Source of the DNA: Austropuccinia psidii
Lineage: Eukaryota; Basidiomycota; Pucciniomycetes; Pucciniales; Sphaerophragmiaceae
Direction: 5' to 3'
Assembly (NCBI GenBank): GCA_023105745.1
Contig: JALGQZ010000006.1
Location: forward strand, 29,651,686-29,715,685
Length of the DNA stretch: 64,000 nt
The notes below the pieces were generated by a model that made no database searches, was not told the DNA's origin, and worked only from the letters and a program-made list of their open reading frames with translations. This document shows, in pieces, positions 46,939-56,536 of this stretch (positions within the stretch are counted from its first letter, which is position 1; every line of letters begins with the position of its first letter). The position numbers and the translations under genes are program-made.

Positions 46939-47756
46939 TATATGGTCATTTCTGGGACCACCAGAAGAGAAGAGTTAATTAAGCCAATTGATGTTCTAAA
47001 TTATTACTATAAATATAGCTATTTATTTAGCTTTTGTGGGATTTTTTTGTTATTGAAATTTTATTGGGGAATTTGTGCCCCAGGGTGTCCTGGAAACCAG
47101 TAGTCAAGAGCTTCCTTTGCTGAATCTAAAATAACTCAAGGAATTAGAAGCTGAGATATATTATATTGAAAGAGCTTTAATATACAGAATTATATTCATA
47201 GTAGGGAATCTAAATGGGAAAGATTCAACTAATTCATTCCTTGATAGATATTTTGACCTTTCAGAGGTAATAAACTACTAGTCAGGATATGATCCCCAAA
47301 AATCCATTTATAAGTAAAAGGAAAAGATCATATTACTGACCTAGAGCTATGAATATTTGCCAAAAGGATAAAATAGAATGAAGAATAGAATAAACCTTAT
47401 TACATTGAGTTATTTGGGGAAAAAGTACTTGGCTTGGAATACAGTATGAAATATGTTAAAATATTGAATATTTATGCACTTAATCATGGTGACCATCCTG
47501 TATGAGTCCGTTGGAATATACCAGGACATATTAGTAAATAGCTTTTGTTGTTTTTTACCCAGTTTAATTGAGAAAATACATCTGTCATTAATTCCAAACT
47601 TTATTTTATTCTTGGTTTTTCAATCATTCAATGAATAGGGATTAGACTTTCTTGAGAATTGATAACACTCAAACCCTTCGATATATTTGAAGAATCCTTG
47701 ACAAAATTACCTTGGTATTACTGTAGCTATGAGCCTTCAAGCGTGAAAAACACTCC
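46939..47756. other. unassigned DNA between elements C and A3
   Basis: No gene recognised. A small inverted repeat TTCTGG..CCAGAA occurs at 46951-46967. Confidence 0.3.
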
Positions 47757-47761
47757 ATTCC
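47757..47761. repeat. left target-site duplication of family A copy 3
   Basis: ATTCC before the element. The right copy is ATGCC at 58729-58733 (4 of 5 identical). Confidence 0.7.
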
Positions 47762-49931
47762 TGTAAGGTTTGTCTATGAAACTCTTGATAATAGTAGCAA
47801 AATCAAGAGTAATATGACTGTCCTCAGTAGAAATATATAATATAATAAAATATTATAACCACAAATTTAAATATAATTATTAAAAATAACTATATATAAA
47901 AAAAATTAATTTAATTATTATTATAAAAATATAATAATAAAAAAATAATAATTATTCTATTATTGTTATAGTCACTGACAGTTATAACAATAAGAATTGT
48001 AAAGCTCTTAATGAGACAATTACACGTGGAGAATATGAATATTAACCACTTATAAATAATATAAATATTATTTATAAAAAGAATTAAACACACACTGTGC
48101 AGAAATAATTCTTATAGAATAAAATTTCTATATAAAAAACTAATACTAGATAAAAAAATATAGAACTTTAGAGAAAACTTACTTATAATATTTATTTAAT
48201 ACAACAAGTCAAACAACAACAGTTATTATATTAAATAATAATTATAAGTTAAAAACACGCCAAAAATCAATAATTTTAAAGATAAAACAACTTTTCATAA
48301 TCAAATTTAAGATTAAAAGGTTTTTAAGAGGAATTTGTGGATTTTAATAGATATTTAAAAAGATAATTTTATATAATAAAATATATTATTGGTGATTACA
48401 ACAATAATCTAAATTCTATGATTTCAATTCTTTAATTCTAATTAATAAAGAATAAAATAACTTAAGAATTACTTTAATAATAAGATTTTATTTTTTAATA
48501 AAACTTTACCTGTTTAAATTTCTAATATGATTGGATTGATGAATTGATGGACAAAAACAGTGATGAAAAAACTCTTTTTATGTCTTCAGAGCAGCTCTCA
48601 TGATTCATAATGAATGTAGAGGGCGTGCTCAGGTCAAAACTGAAAAACCATACTTAAAAACAAAGTTCTTAACTTAAGGCAACTTGTTTTTAATTCCAAT
48701 TTAAAGTTACCAGTGTTATTCTTAACTCCATGTAGCTTTAATCCTCATTTAAACTAATTATTTTTTAAGTTTTCAATATAAATAAACTTACTTATATTAA
48801 AGTTCATCACATGAACAACTGAAAAATAGAGTTTCAAGCAGAAATCTCTTAAACTCAATTTTTAATTAATTTTTAAAGAAATCATAATTTTCTTTGAGCT
48901 TAATTAAAAAAGTAAATTTCCAGGCTAATTACCCAGGAAATTGATTTATAAAAGATACTTAAAATTTAATTTATATATAGATAATATTAAATTTCAAGTT
49001 GTGTGAAATTTTCAAGCAAATCCATTGAGATTGGGATTTTTAATGAATTTTTGAAGTTATTGCTATTTTTCCACATAAAATAACAATACACACCAAATCT
49101 TAGCTTTTGATAAGGTTTTGATGCTTTTAACTTTAAAGTTTTAAGCTTACTTAGGGTATTTAAGCTTGATTAAGATTTGACAGTTCTTAAAACCTTGATT
49201 TCAAGCCAGCATATTGGGATTTACCCTTTGGCAGCTTGAAATTCCTGTCCAAATTGGGATAAGACCAGTTTAAACTTTAAGGTTGGATCAAAGTCTAATC
49301 TTAAATTTTAAATAAGGTTGAAAATCCTCCAATACAGGTGGACAACCTTAATTGCATCATTGCAGATCCAAAAAGTTGGGTACCCCAGCTCTATTTGGTC
49401 TTTTTCCTTTGTCCCACCTTTTTGTGTGGATTTTGCCCTTTTATTTATTTAAAGCAATACCATGGCTTTATACCCTTTTAAATTGAGCTCACGCAGGATT
49501 TACATTCTGTATGGAAGATCCTTAGCCAATTCAGTAAATATACACCACACCTCAATTTTAACTAAAATTTTGGTAAGTTTGCATTAACCTTATGCAGCTG
49601 TAAATTTAAGCTTATTTAAGTTTAAATTTAACAATTTTAAAAAAATGTTAAAAAGGTTATATTAGTACTGTGAGATTGTTAAATCTTCTAATATCACAAG
49701 AAATAAGTGTTTTTGGGTATAACACCTTATGGATGTACCCTAGGTCATTTTTGGTGTAGAATCCAAAAATGAAATAATATTTATAACTTTGTTTATCCAA
49801 AAAAAGTTATGCTTATTTTTTGTTATTTTTTATTTTAATTTCAACTAAAAAGTCTGTTTAAGACAAAATTAACTGTTTATAAAATCATTTGTGGCCTTAT
49901 GGGTATGTTATACATACCTCACAGGCTCACA
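47762..49931 (-). repeat. family A copy 3, 3' LTR (2170 bp)
   Basis: In sense orientation TGTGAGCCTGTGAGG (49931) to ...GACAAACCTTACA (47762). Lacks a ~22-bp AT-rich stretch present in its partner near 56725. Confidence 0.92.
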
Positions 49932-49943
49932 TTCCCTACCACC
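49932..49943 (-). other. polypurine tract, family A copy 3
   Basis: GGTGGTAGGGAA in sense orientation abutting the 3' LTR, identical to copy 1. Confidence 0.65.
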
Positions 49944-50068
49944 AAAAAAAAAATTGTATACAATTTTTCTTTTGTAGTATACCCCCAAGTTATTTGAGGG
50001 GGGTATAATCCACTGTCCAACCTCTCTACTTATACTTTTAAGTATGTAAAGCACACAATTCTAACTCT

Positions 50069-50844
50069 TTATTGAGCAATTGGTCTTCTCTCATGTCTGA
50101 ATCTTCTGAGAAACGTTTGGGAATCTGGTATTTTGCTTTCTACAATCCATTCATCTTCATGTTGTGGATTTTTATACCTGACTAAGTATTCTCTTTCATT
50201 TTTTCCCCTAAGTCTTCTTTCTTTCAAGACTTTTAGTACCTTTTTCTCCTCACTTTGATCTAGTGGGGGTACTTCTAAGGGTGTTTCATTTCTTAAAGGA
50301 AATAATTCCTTATCACTTGAAGTGAATGCTTTACTAGACTGACAGGGAAAGTTGGATGTTTATTTTCCAGTTCTCCTGACAGTTCTACTTGTACTGAGTT
50401 TGTCCCATGAAGGGCTTTAATAATAAATGGTCCTGCAAAGGAATCTTTCAATTTCTTTGGACCTTTAATATTATGAAAGTTTAAGGTTGAAACTAGTATT
50501 AAGTCCCCTACTTTGAATTCTGGGTTTTTATGACTTTTATCCCATTTCTGCCTAGCATATTCAAAGGCATCATTCATGCTTTGATTTGCATGATGTCTCA
50601 CTTTATCAAGAAATAGCTTAAAGCTTGAAGCAGTTGGATGAATGTCAACCAAATCTTTCTTCAAAGTATCAATTGGAAGTTTGGGGTTCCATCCTTTTTC
50701 CAACATTGCCGGAGTCTTGCTTGTTAAAGCATGAATGGAGGTCTTGTAGGCTAATTCCAATGCTGGTATAAGAGTACACCAATCATGGGTAAAGCCATCA
50801 GAATCTTTAAACTCCAGGCCATAAGCACAAAATCTTCTGATCAT
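50069..50844 (-). pseudogene. integrase C-terminus and chromodomain-like tail (copy 3)
   Basis: A 183-codon ORF (50844-50293) carries FKDSDGFTHDWCTLIPALELAY, MLEKGWNPKLPIDTL and the GPY-type module VSTLNFHNIKGPKKL with SFAGPFIIKALHGTNSV. After a one-base deletion near 50335 the rest (NELFPLRN-like linker, EYLVRYKNPQHEDEW, IPDSQTFL, RHERRPIAQ) runs in another frame to the stop at 50069. The last module has chromodomain-like spacing. Confidence 0.82.
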
Positions 50845-52907
50845 GTTTTCATTCTTTCTGCTAACCCATCTGTTTGTGGATGGTATGCTGTTGAGAATGA
50901 TAATTTTATACCCAAAAGCTTATGTAAATGAGTCCATAAGGCTGATGTAAATTTTGGGTCTCTGTCACTAATTATGTTTTTAAAGAGACCAGTATAGGAT
51001 ATTACTCTATTCCAGATCAAGAGAGCTGTATCCATAGCTGTGTCATCTTTGTGACATAGTAAAAAGATTGGTGTTTTTCTATATCTGTCTACAATAACAA
51101 GACATGCATTGTGACGTTTATCACCTCCAGGTGGTAATGCAGTCACCCAATCCATGTGAACCACTTCCCATGGGGTACTTGGCTCTTGGATATGGATCAT
51201 CAGACCAAATCTTTTACCAGTAGCTTTATTGGCTTTCTGGCATCTATCACAACTATGACAGTACTCAATGACATCTTTTCTCCAAGATGGCCACCAGGCA
51301 CATGTCTTAATTCTTTCAATTGTTCTGTCTTCAGACAGATGTCCAGAATAAATTTTATCATGGCATTCTAGTAGTATTGTGTTAATCAGCATTCTACTAC
51401 ATAGGACCATGACACATGTGTGTTTATATCTATGATATAGTATACCATCAAACAAATGGAATCTTCCATTATCATAAGATGTTTTCCAAATATCATCCAG
51501 AGAATTAGCCAATGCTGCATCTTTGCAATCTTTGTCAAGTAGAGCAGTAAGTATATGGCAATTTTTATCTTGCTTATAGCTTTCTCTAACTTCCTCAAAG
51601 AATTCTGTTCCCACATCTGTGATGTTAATTCCTTCAATTGGGATTTGAGGTTCTGCACTTGTAGGAACATAGGCAGGATTTTCAGGTGTATTTGGTAATG
51701 CCCATCTACTTAGGCCATCAGCATTCTTGTGAATATTTCCAGCTTTATGTACTATGGTCATATTGCCTCTATACTCCTGTATAGCAATCTGCCATCTTAA
51801 CATGTGTCTGTTTGGAGTTTTCATGTGAAGAAGTGATTTTACTGCATTACAATCAGTAATTACTTCAAACACACTTCCATCAAGATAGTAATGAAGTTTT
51901 TCCAGAGCCCAAACGAGGCAAAGGAACTCCATTTGGCTAGCTCCATATCTGGCCTCAGTAGGTTTAATTTGTCTTGAAATAAAACAAATTGTACTTTCAT
52001 AAGGCTTGTCATTGACAATTTGAACTTGATGAAGAGCAGCTCCTAGACCTTCACCACATGCATCAATATACAGCTTGAAAGGAAGTTTCCAGTCTGTCAT
52101 CAGTAATAATGGTGCATTGGTCAAGGCATACTTGATTTCATCATATGCTTGAATTCTCTCCTGAGTCATTTCAAAAACAGTTTGTTGATCACAAATTCTG
52201 TATAATGATCTGGAATGGATTGCAAAATCTTTAAGGTGTTGCCTGTAATGACTGGAAAACCCTAAGAAAGACATCATTTCTTTTTTGTTCTGGGGCATTT
52301 GTTTCAGTAAAACTGCAGCCACTTTGTTCTCATCAACACCAAGGCTTAGTCCTGAGACTACATGTCCTAGAGCTTTTAACTCATGAAACCCAGAATTACA
52401 TTTTTTAAGAGAAATTTTCATGTTCACTTGTAGAATTTTCTTAAGTACTAATGAAAGTCTCTCTAAATGTAATTGCCACATTTCTGAACAAATGATAATG
52501 TCATCAATATAAATGATTAACCATCCCTCTGATAATTCATGTGGGAAGATAGTATTAATCATTCTTTGGTAATGAGAGGGTGCATTTTTAATACCAAAAG
52601 GCATCCTCAAATATTCATAAATACCACAATGAGCAATTATTCTCAATAATTTTCTAGCATGAGGTGTCAAAACATTCTGGTGAAATCCTTTTAGAGCATC
52701 CATGGAAGTAAAGAATCTTGCTTTGGATAATTGAGTCAAAGTCTCATGAATTCTAGGGATTGGATACCTGTCTGGGATAGTATAGGTATTCAGTGCTCTA
52801 AAATCACCAACCATCCTTGACTTATCATTATGCCAAGTAATGATTACTGGGGTTGTGACTTCTACCTCGTCATTGTGTCCAAATTTTCTAAGAACTCCCA
52901 GTTTCAT
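50841..52907 (-). CDS. reverse transcriptase, RNase H and integrase core (copy 3)
   Basis: 688 open codons, the longest ORF of the window. It begins within the RT fingers ([17 protein letters not shown]) after the TGA at 52974. YIDD is at residues 133-136 (52500-52511). The thumb has [18 protein letters not shown]. RNase H runs about 283-410 ([36 protein letters not shown]). The integrase HHCC domain is at about 512-560 ([27 protein letters not shown]). Its catalytic residues are Asp586 ([10 protein letters not shown]), Asp648 (SDRDPKFTS) and Glu684 (LAERM), which gives 35 residues between the last two. It copies element RNA into DNA and integrates it. It stops four codons after the Glu because of the 13-bp deletion. 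The true start is the Gag ATG upstream, so this is a fragment of gag-pol rather than a gene of its own. Confidence 0.85.
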   Translation of the reverse strand: MKLGVLRKFGHNDEVEVTTPVIITWHNDKSRMVGDFRALNTYTIPDRYPIPRIHETLTQLSKARFFTSMDALKGFHQNVLTPHARKLLRIIAHCGIYEYLRMPFGIKNAPSHYQRMINTIFPHELSEGWLIIYIDDIIICSEMWQLHLERLSLVLKKILQVNMKISLKKCNSGFHELKALGHVVSGLSLGVDENKVAAVLLKQMPQNKKEMMSFLGFSSHYRQHLKDFAIHSRSLYRICDQQTVFEMTQERIQAYDEIKYALTNAPLLLMTDWKLPFKLYIDACGEGLGAALHQVQIVNDKPYESTICFISRQIKPTEARYGASQMEFLCLVWALEKLHYYLDGSVFEVITDCNAVKSLLHMKTPNRHMLRWQIAIQEYRGNMTIVHKAGNIHKNADGLSRWALPNTPENPAYVPTSAEPQIPIEGINITDVGTEFFEEVRESYKQDKNCHILTALLDKDCKDAALANSLDDIWKTSYDNGRFHLFDGILYHRYKHTCVMVLCSRMLINTILLECHDKIYSGHLSEDRTIERIKTCAWWPSWRKDVIEYCHSCDRCQKANKATGKRFGLMIHIQEPSTPWEVVHMDWVTALPPGGDKRHNACLVIVDRYRKTPIFLLCHKDDTAMDTALLIWNRVISYTGLFKNIISDRDPKFTSALWTHLHKLLGIKLSFSTAYHPQTDGLAERMKT

Positions 52908-52973
52908 TAGCTCATTAATATGATTTTCTAATGCTTCTCTAGCCCTAGGGCTAGCTGGGTAAGCTGGTCTTCT

Positions 52974-54776
52974 TCATAGTGGCGGATAAGGCCTTTCCAC
53001 ATTAAGCATAATGTCCACCTCATGGCCTTTTATAGCCCCAAGTGGTTCATTATCTGAAGAAAAGGCTTCCCTGTATTGAAATAAAATTTCAATAAGCTCT
53101 TCTTTCATTTCCAGTGTTAATTCAGGACTAATTTGTGCTTCAATCAATTGATTTGACACAAATTTTTCCTTATTAGCATTTTTTACTTGTTTAATGACAG
53201 TAATTTCTCTTTTTTCTAGAGGAAAAGCAAATTTTTGTCTTTTGTTTTCCCCTATAGTGAAATACCTGTCTTTATGATTATTAATATCAATACCATAAAT
53301 ATTGATATAATCATTCCCAAGTATAAAGTGTTGTGAAGTTAAATTATTTATAACGAAAATTTCCACTTTCAGTCTCATACTTCCTGAAGGATGAGGAAAT
53401 ATGATTTCTGCTTCAAATATACCCAAGGGGTGCATATTTTGGCTAGCACTGCTAAATGTTATACCTTCAATTGGCATTAATTTGTCTTGCCAATTGGTAT
53501 AAATTTTGTCAAGATAATCTTTTCCAACACAAGTGTAAAAAGCACCTGAGTCAAGATGTATCTTGGCTTCTGTGTTATTTATCACAATATGAGTGATACA
53601 AGATGCCCCAGCTGTATAACCTTTACCTCTGGAAGGTTTGGTTTTTTGCATTTTGGCATCTTGCACATGTATGAGATCCATACATTCATCACTGTACTGT
53701 GGTAAGTGAGTATGTACCTCAGTGACCTCAAAAGAGACATTAATATTTTCTATACCAAGTGCTTCTGATACTTCTTCTTCTTCTGAAGGCTCAGAATCAC
53801 TTTCATGTAAAGAGACATCAGTTTCTTTTGTGTCTTCCAATTTTTCAACATTTATCTCATTGACTCTTGTCTTTTTTGGACAAGTGTTTGCCAAATGAGA
53901 TGTGCTTCCACATTTATGACACTTCAAAGGAGGTCTGTCATGTGGTTTATTTGGTTTTGAAATTGGTTTCCCACTAGTCTTGTTGTCTATTGGGGTTTTG
54001 GACCAATTTCTTCCAATTTTTGGTCTAGTAGTGATGTCCTCCATAGCATTGATAAAATCTTCTGTAGAGCAAGGCTCAATACATCTGCTTCTTATAGCAT
54101 GCTCAATGTCACCACCACATTTTCTTAATATCCTTTTATGTACCATTGTTTCAGACATATCAGGATGAAGGGCAGTTAACCTGTCGTTCTGTTTAAGAAA
54201 CCAAGTCATGGGCCTGTCCTTTTCAATATTAAAAATTGCTTCTTCAAAAGAATTTTCCATTCTAAATCTCCAGGAATCATTTGCCCATTTGGAAATAATT
54301 TGTTCTTTCCACCAAGGCCAAGAATGTTTACCATGGTCTTGTCTCATTTTATAATACCATTTCTTTGCTGATTTGGTAAATAATGAGTGTAATCTGGCAC
54401 TTATGTATTCATCTGGTATGTTAAAGTCTTCTTTGAACATATAAATTGTTTTCATAAATTCCATATCATTATATTCTCCTTCACCACTGAAGGTTGGCCA
54501 TTCCTCTAATATTGGAATGTCCTTAAAATTGCAAGCAGTTTCCACATCATTACTTGAAACTGTATGATGTAAATCATTATTCAAGTTAAGAACATTTCTG
54601 TCAAGAATTGGTGTGGATTGCCTTGGCAATTCATTTTTTAGTGATATATTATTAATACTTGATTGAATGTCTTCTTTCAATTCAAGTCTTGCTTTATCAC
54701 TTTTTTCCAATTGTTCTTGAAAAAGAGCTGCATTGTGACCAGTTGAATTTTCCAAGTTTTGAACTTGTATTTTCAA
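52974..54776 (-). CDS. Gag capsid, CCHC knuckle, protease and RT start (copy 3)
   Basis: 600 open codons between stops 54807 and 52974, in the gag-pol frame. Residues 1-70 are coiled-coil-like (IQVQNLENSTGHNAALFQ). About 92-250 are the retrotransposon Gag capsid (EEWPTFSGEGEYNDMEF, KKWYYKMRQDHGKHSWPWW, ILRKCGGDIEHAIRSR). The CCHC zinc knuckle CHKCGSTSHLANTC is at 286-299 (53880-53921). An acidic linker DSEPSEEEEVSE follows. Protease has DSGA at 409-412 (53541-53552) and FILGNDYINIYGIDINNHKD. The end enters RT (EPLGAIKGHEVDIMLNVERP). It is a fragment of the Gag-Pol polyprotein: capsid for particles, knuckle for RNA binding, protease for maturation. Confidence 0.85.
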   Translation of the reverse strand: MKIQVQNLENSTGHNAALFQEQLEKSDKARLELKEDIQSSINNISLKNELPRQSTPILDRNVLNLNNDLHHTVSSNDVETACNFKDIPILEEWPTFSGEGEYNDMEFMKTIYMFKEDFNIPDEYISARLHSLFTKSAKKWYYKMRQDHGKHSWPWWKEQIISKWANDSWRFRMENSFEEAIFNIEKDRPMTWFLKQNDRLTALHPDMSETMVHKRILRKCGGDIEHAIRSRCIEPCSTEDFINAMEDITTRPKIGRNWSKTPIDNKTSGKPISKPNKPHDRPPLKCHKCGSTSHLANTCPKKTRVNEINVEKLEDTKETDVSLHESDSEPSEEEEVSEALGIENINVSFEVTEVHTHLPQYSDECMDLIHVQDAKMQKTKPSRGKGYTAGASCITHIVINNTEAKIHLDSGAFYTCVGKDYLDKIYTNWQDKLMPIEGITFSSASQNMHPLGIFEAEIIFPHPSGSMRLKVEIFVINNLTSQHFILGNDYINIYGIDINNHKDRYFTIGENKRQKFAFPLEKREITVIKQVKNANKEKFVSNQLIEAQISPELTLEMKEELIEILFQYREAFSSDNEPLGAIKGHEVDIMLNVERPYPPL

Positions 54777-54806
54777 TTCCCTTAACTGTGCAGTTATAAA
54801 AGAAAT

Positions 54807-55823
54807 TTAGTTCTCATCTGGTTGATTGAGTAAAGTAACTTTAGACTCAAGTCTTTCACAAATTTGCGTCAAAGACACAATATTGTCTTTATTAACATTT
54901 TCAAGGCCAATAATGGTCTTTTGCTGCTCTTTAACTTTTAATATCTCATTACCCAACTTCTGTTGGACATAATCAAATTCTTTAAATTTTGTCATAATTT
55001 CTTCATTACAAGATTCAAAGTGAGTTACAAGCTTTACAAGATCTATTTCTTTGGGAAAGATTGGTTCAATCTTTCCTCCTTCTTGTTTTTGAATTCCATC
55101 AAAGTTCTTGCCATATTGAACACATTGTCCATGGCTGTCTTTTCCTTCTTTGGGATTCTGTAATTCTGAGGGTAAGGCTTGTTCCACTTGGGCTTTGCCT
55201 TTCCCTTTGCCTTTTGCTTGCCCCTCTGGTTGGTCTTTGGGGCTTGCTTGGGCTTGTTTGGCACTTGTTGAGGTGGATTTTTGCTGGTGGATACTTGGGG
55301 AGCTTCCACTGGGCTGTTTTCCTTGCCTTGGGCCAACTTATTCTTCTGATCCTCTGATAACATGCTTTGGTTTTTCAACCAAGCTTTGATCTGTTGGACT
55401 TGTCCTTTGACAGACATGGGTGTCCAACCCAACAGAAGATCTTCTGTCTTTTCTGGTCCCATGAACTTCTTCACTTGAAGATAAGAGTTCATGGTGCCTA
55501 TCCAAAGACTTGGGAGAAGTTTCCACTCTTGTTGTTTTGACGCCAAGAACCAGTTTTTCCATTGAGATTGATAAATTTCCACAGCTGCCTGTTGGAAATG
55601 GTTCAGGTCTAACAGCAATAGCAGTTATGTCAGCTTCTGGACTCTCAATAAGAGGTTCAAAGGTTCTGGCTAACCTTTGGGAACTGGTGGAAGTTCTGGC
55701 ATCCTCCATTTGTGCCTCTCCTCTGGGAAGACATTCTTGCATTTTGGATTTGTGGCTGAAATGTCCTGGTCCAGATCCATTTGTTTGGATGGAGTAGTTA
55801 CTTCTACTTCTAGTAGGAGTCAT
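54807..55823 (-). pseudogene. Gag N-terminal part, main frame (copy 3)
   Basis: From ATG 55823, 161 codons to TAA 55338-55340, then the same frame continues to TAA 54807-54809. The first part is Ser/Thr/Glu-rich (ARTSTSSQRLARTFEPL, HELLSSSEEVHGTRKDRR), then Gly/Lys repeats (GQAKGKGKGKAQVEQALP). The last 78 codons form an amphipathic helical segment (DLVKLVTHFESCNEEIMTKF). No fold recognised. It overlaps the +1 ORF at 55043-55630 over its central part. Confidence 0.75.
55043..55630 (-). CDS. overlapping +1-frame gag ORF (copy 3), intact
   Basis: Open for about 190 codons to TAG 55043-55045, shifted +1 relative to ATG 55823. Blocks are LNHFQQAAVEIYQSQ, WFLASKQQEWKLLPSL, SYLQVKKFMGPEKTEDLLLG, VQQIKAWLKNQSMLSEDQK, a Pro/Lys-rich basic region (GKQKAKGKAKPKWNKPYP), YRIPKKEKTAMDNVFNMA and FPKK at the end. 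Against copy 1, identity is about 76% over 186 codons, versus about 63% for the overlapping main frame. Upstream in this frame MDLDQDI...EERHKWRMPELPPVPKG is also shared with copy 1, but a TAG and a TAA lie between it and LNHFQ in both copies. How it would be started is unknown. Confidence 0.55.
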
Positions 55824-56521
55824 TTCACGTCAATATCAATAAAAAATAGAGTAAAATTGAATTGAATTCACCTGCAGGACCTTTAAAGGGCTCTTTGGTT
55901 ATCAAACCCCTTGGTGGTGGGCTGGTTTGAAGTTCAATACTGGACTCTGAGGTTTCAGAGTCTAAAGAGTTTTCTCTGATGGAAGACACTACAGAAAATT
56001 AAAAATATAAGTTATTTTATCAAATAATAAAAATAACTTATAAACTCAACTTATTAAATAAAGTTGTTTTAATGTAATTTTATGGCAAATTACGTCAAAA
56101 ATAAAGAAAAATGTCTAAGATAAAGGAAAAATGTTTTTAGTAAAGATTTTCAATTTTTTAATTTTTTTATTTGATTTATTATTTTCTTTAAAGAAATAAT
56201 AATTATGCAATTAATAAGTTAATTAATCAAAATTGTATTATTATTCACTTTATACTAGAATAACTCAAAGAATAAATTTCAAGTCTGTGATGTGAAAAAT
56301 CCACTAGTTAGACAAAAGAAGTTTATTCCAAGTCACTCAATAGTATATTGTTTCAAACAATATTCTTGAGAAAAAATAACTTTATTAATATCATAAAGAT
56401 TATATATAAGGGATAAGTCCCAAAAAAGCCAATATAAAGATAAATATGGCAATTTTACGTCAAAAAACAGTAAAATAAGGTCTAGAATATGATTTATGTC
56501 CCAAAAATTGGTTAAAATCAC
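55824..56521 (-). other. family A copy 3 leader
   Basis: 0.7-kb leader between primer-binding site and gag, matching copy 1. It holds the conserved hairpin near 55942-55962 and no ORF. Confidence 0.6.
55942..55963 (-). other. conserved leader stem-loop (copy 3)
   Basis: GACTCTGA (55943-55950), a four-base loop and TCAGAGTC (55955-55962) pair perfectly. The outermost pair present in copy 1 is a mismatch here. The loop differs from copy 1. Confidence 0.5.
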
Positions 56522-56536
56522 GGCCGGGCCCCCAAA
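56522..56536 (-). other. primer-binding site, family A copy 3
   Basis: TTTGGGGGCCCGGCC in sense orientation, directly after the 5' LTR. Confidence 0.65.

Larger units (their letters stand above)
50069..55823 (-). pseudogene. family A copy 3 gag-pol, near-intact
   Basis: ATG at 55823 (MTPTRSRSNYSIQTNG) to TAA at 50069-50071. A single frame covers Gag, protease, RT, RNase H and most of integrase. Stops interrupt it at 55338-55340 (TAA), 54807-54809 (TAA) and 52974-52976 (TGA). Compared with copy 1, a 13-bp deletion just after the integrase LAERM codons (about 50845-50850) changes the frame. A one-base deletion near 50335 changes it again before the chromodomain-like tail. All pol catalytic motifs are intact: DSGA, YIDD and D,D,35E. 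The absence of a frame change between gag and pol means the family makes one Gag-Pol fusion, as in many fungal chromoviruses. Confidence 0.92.
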
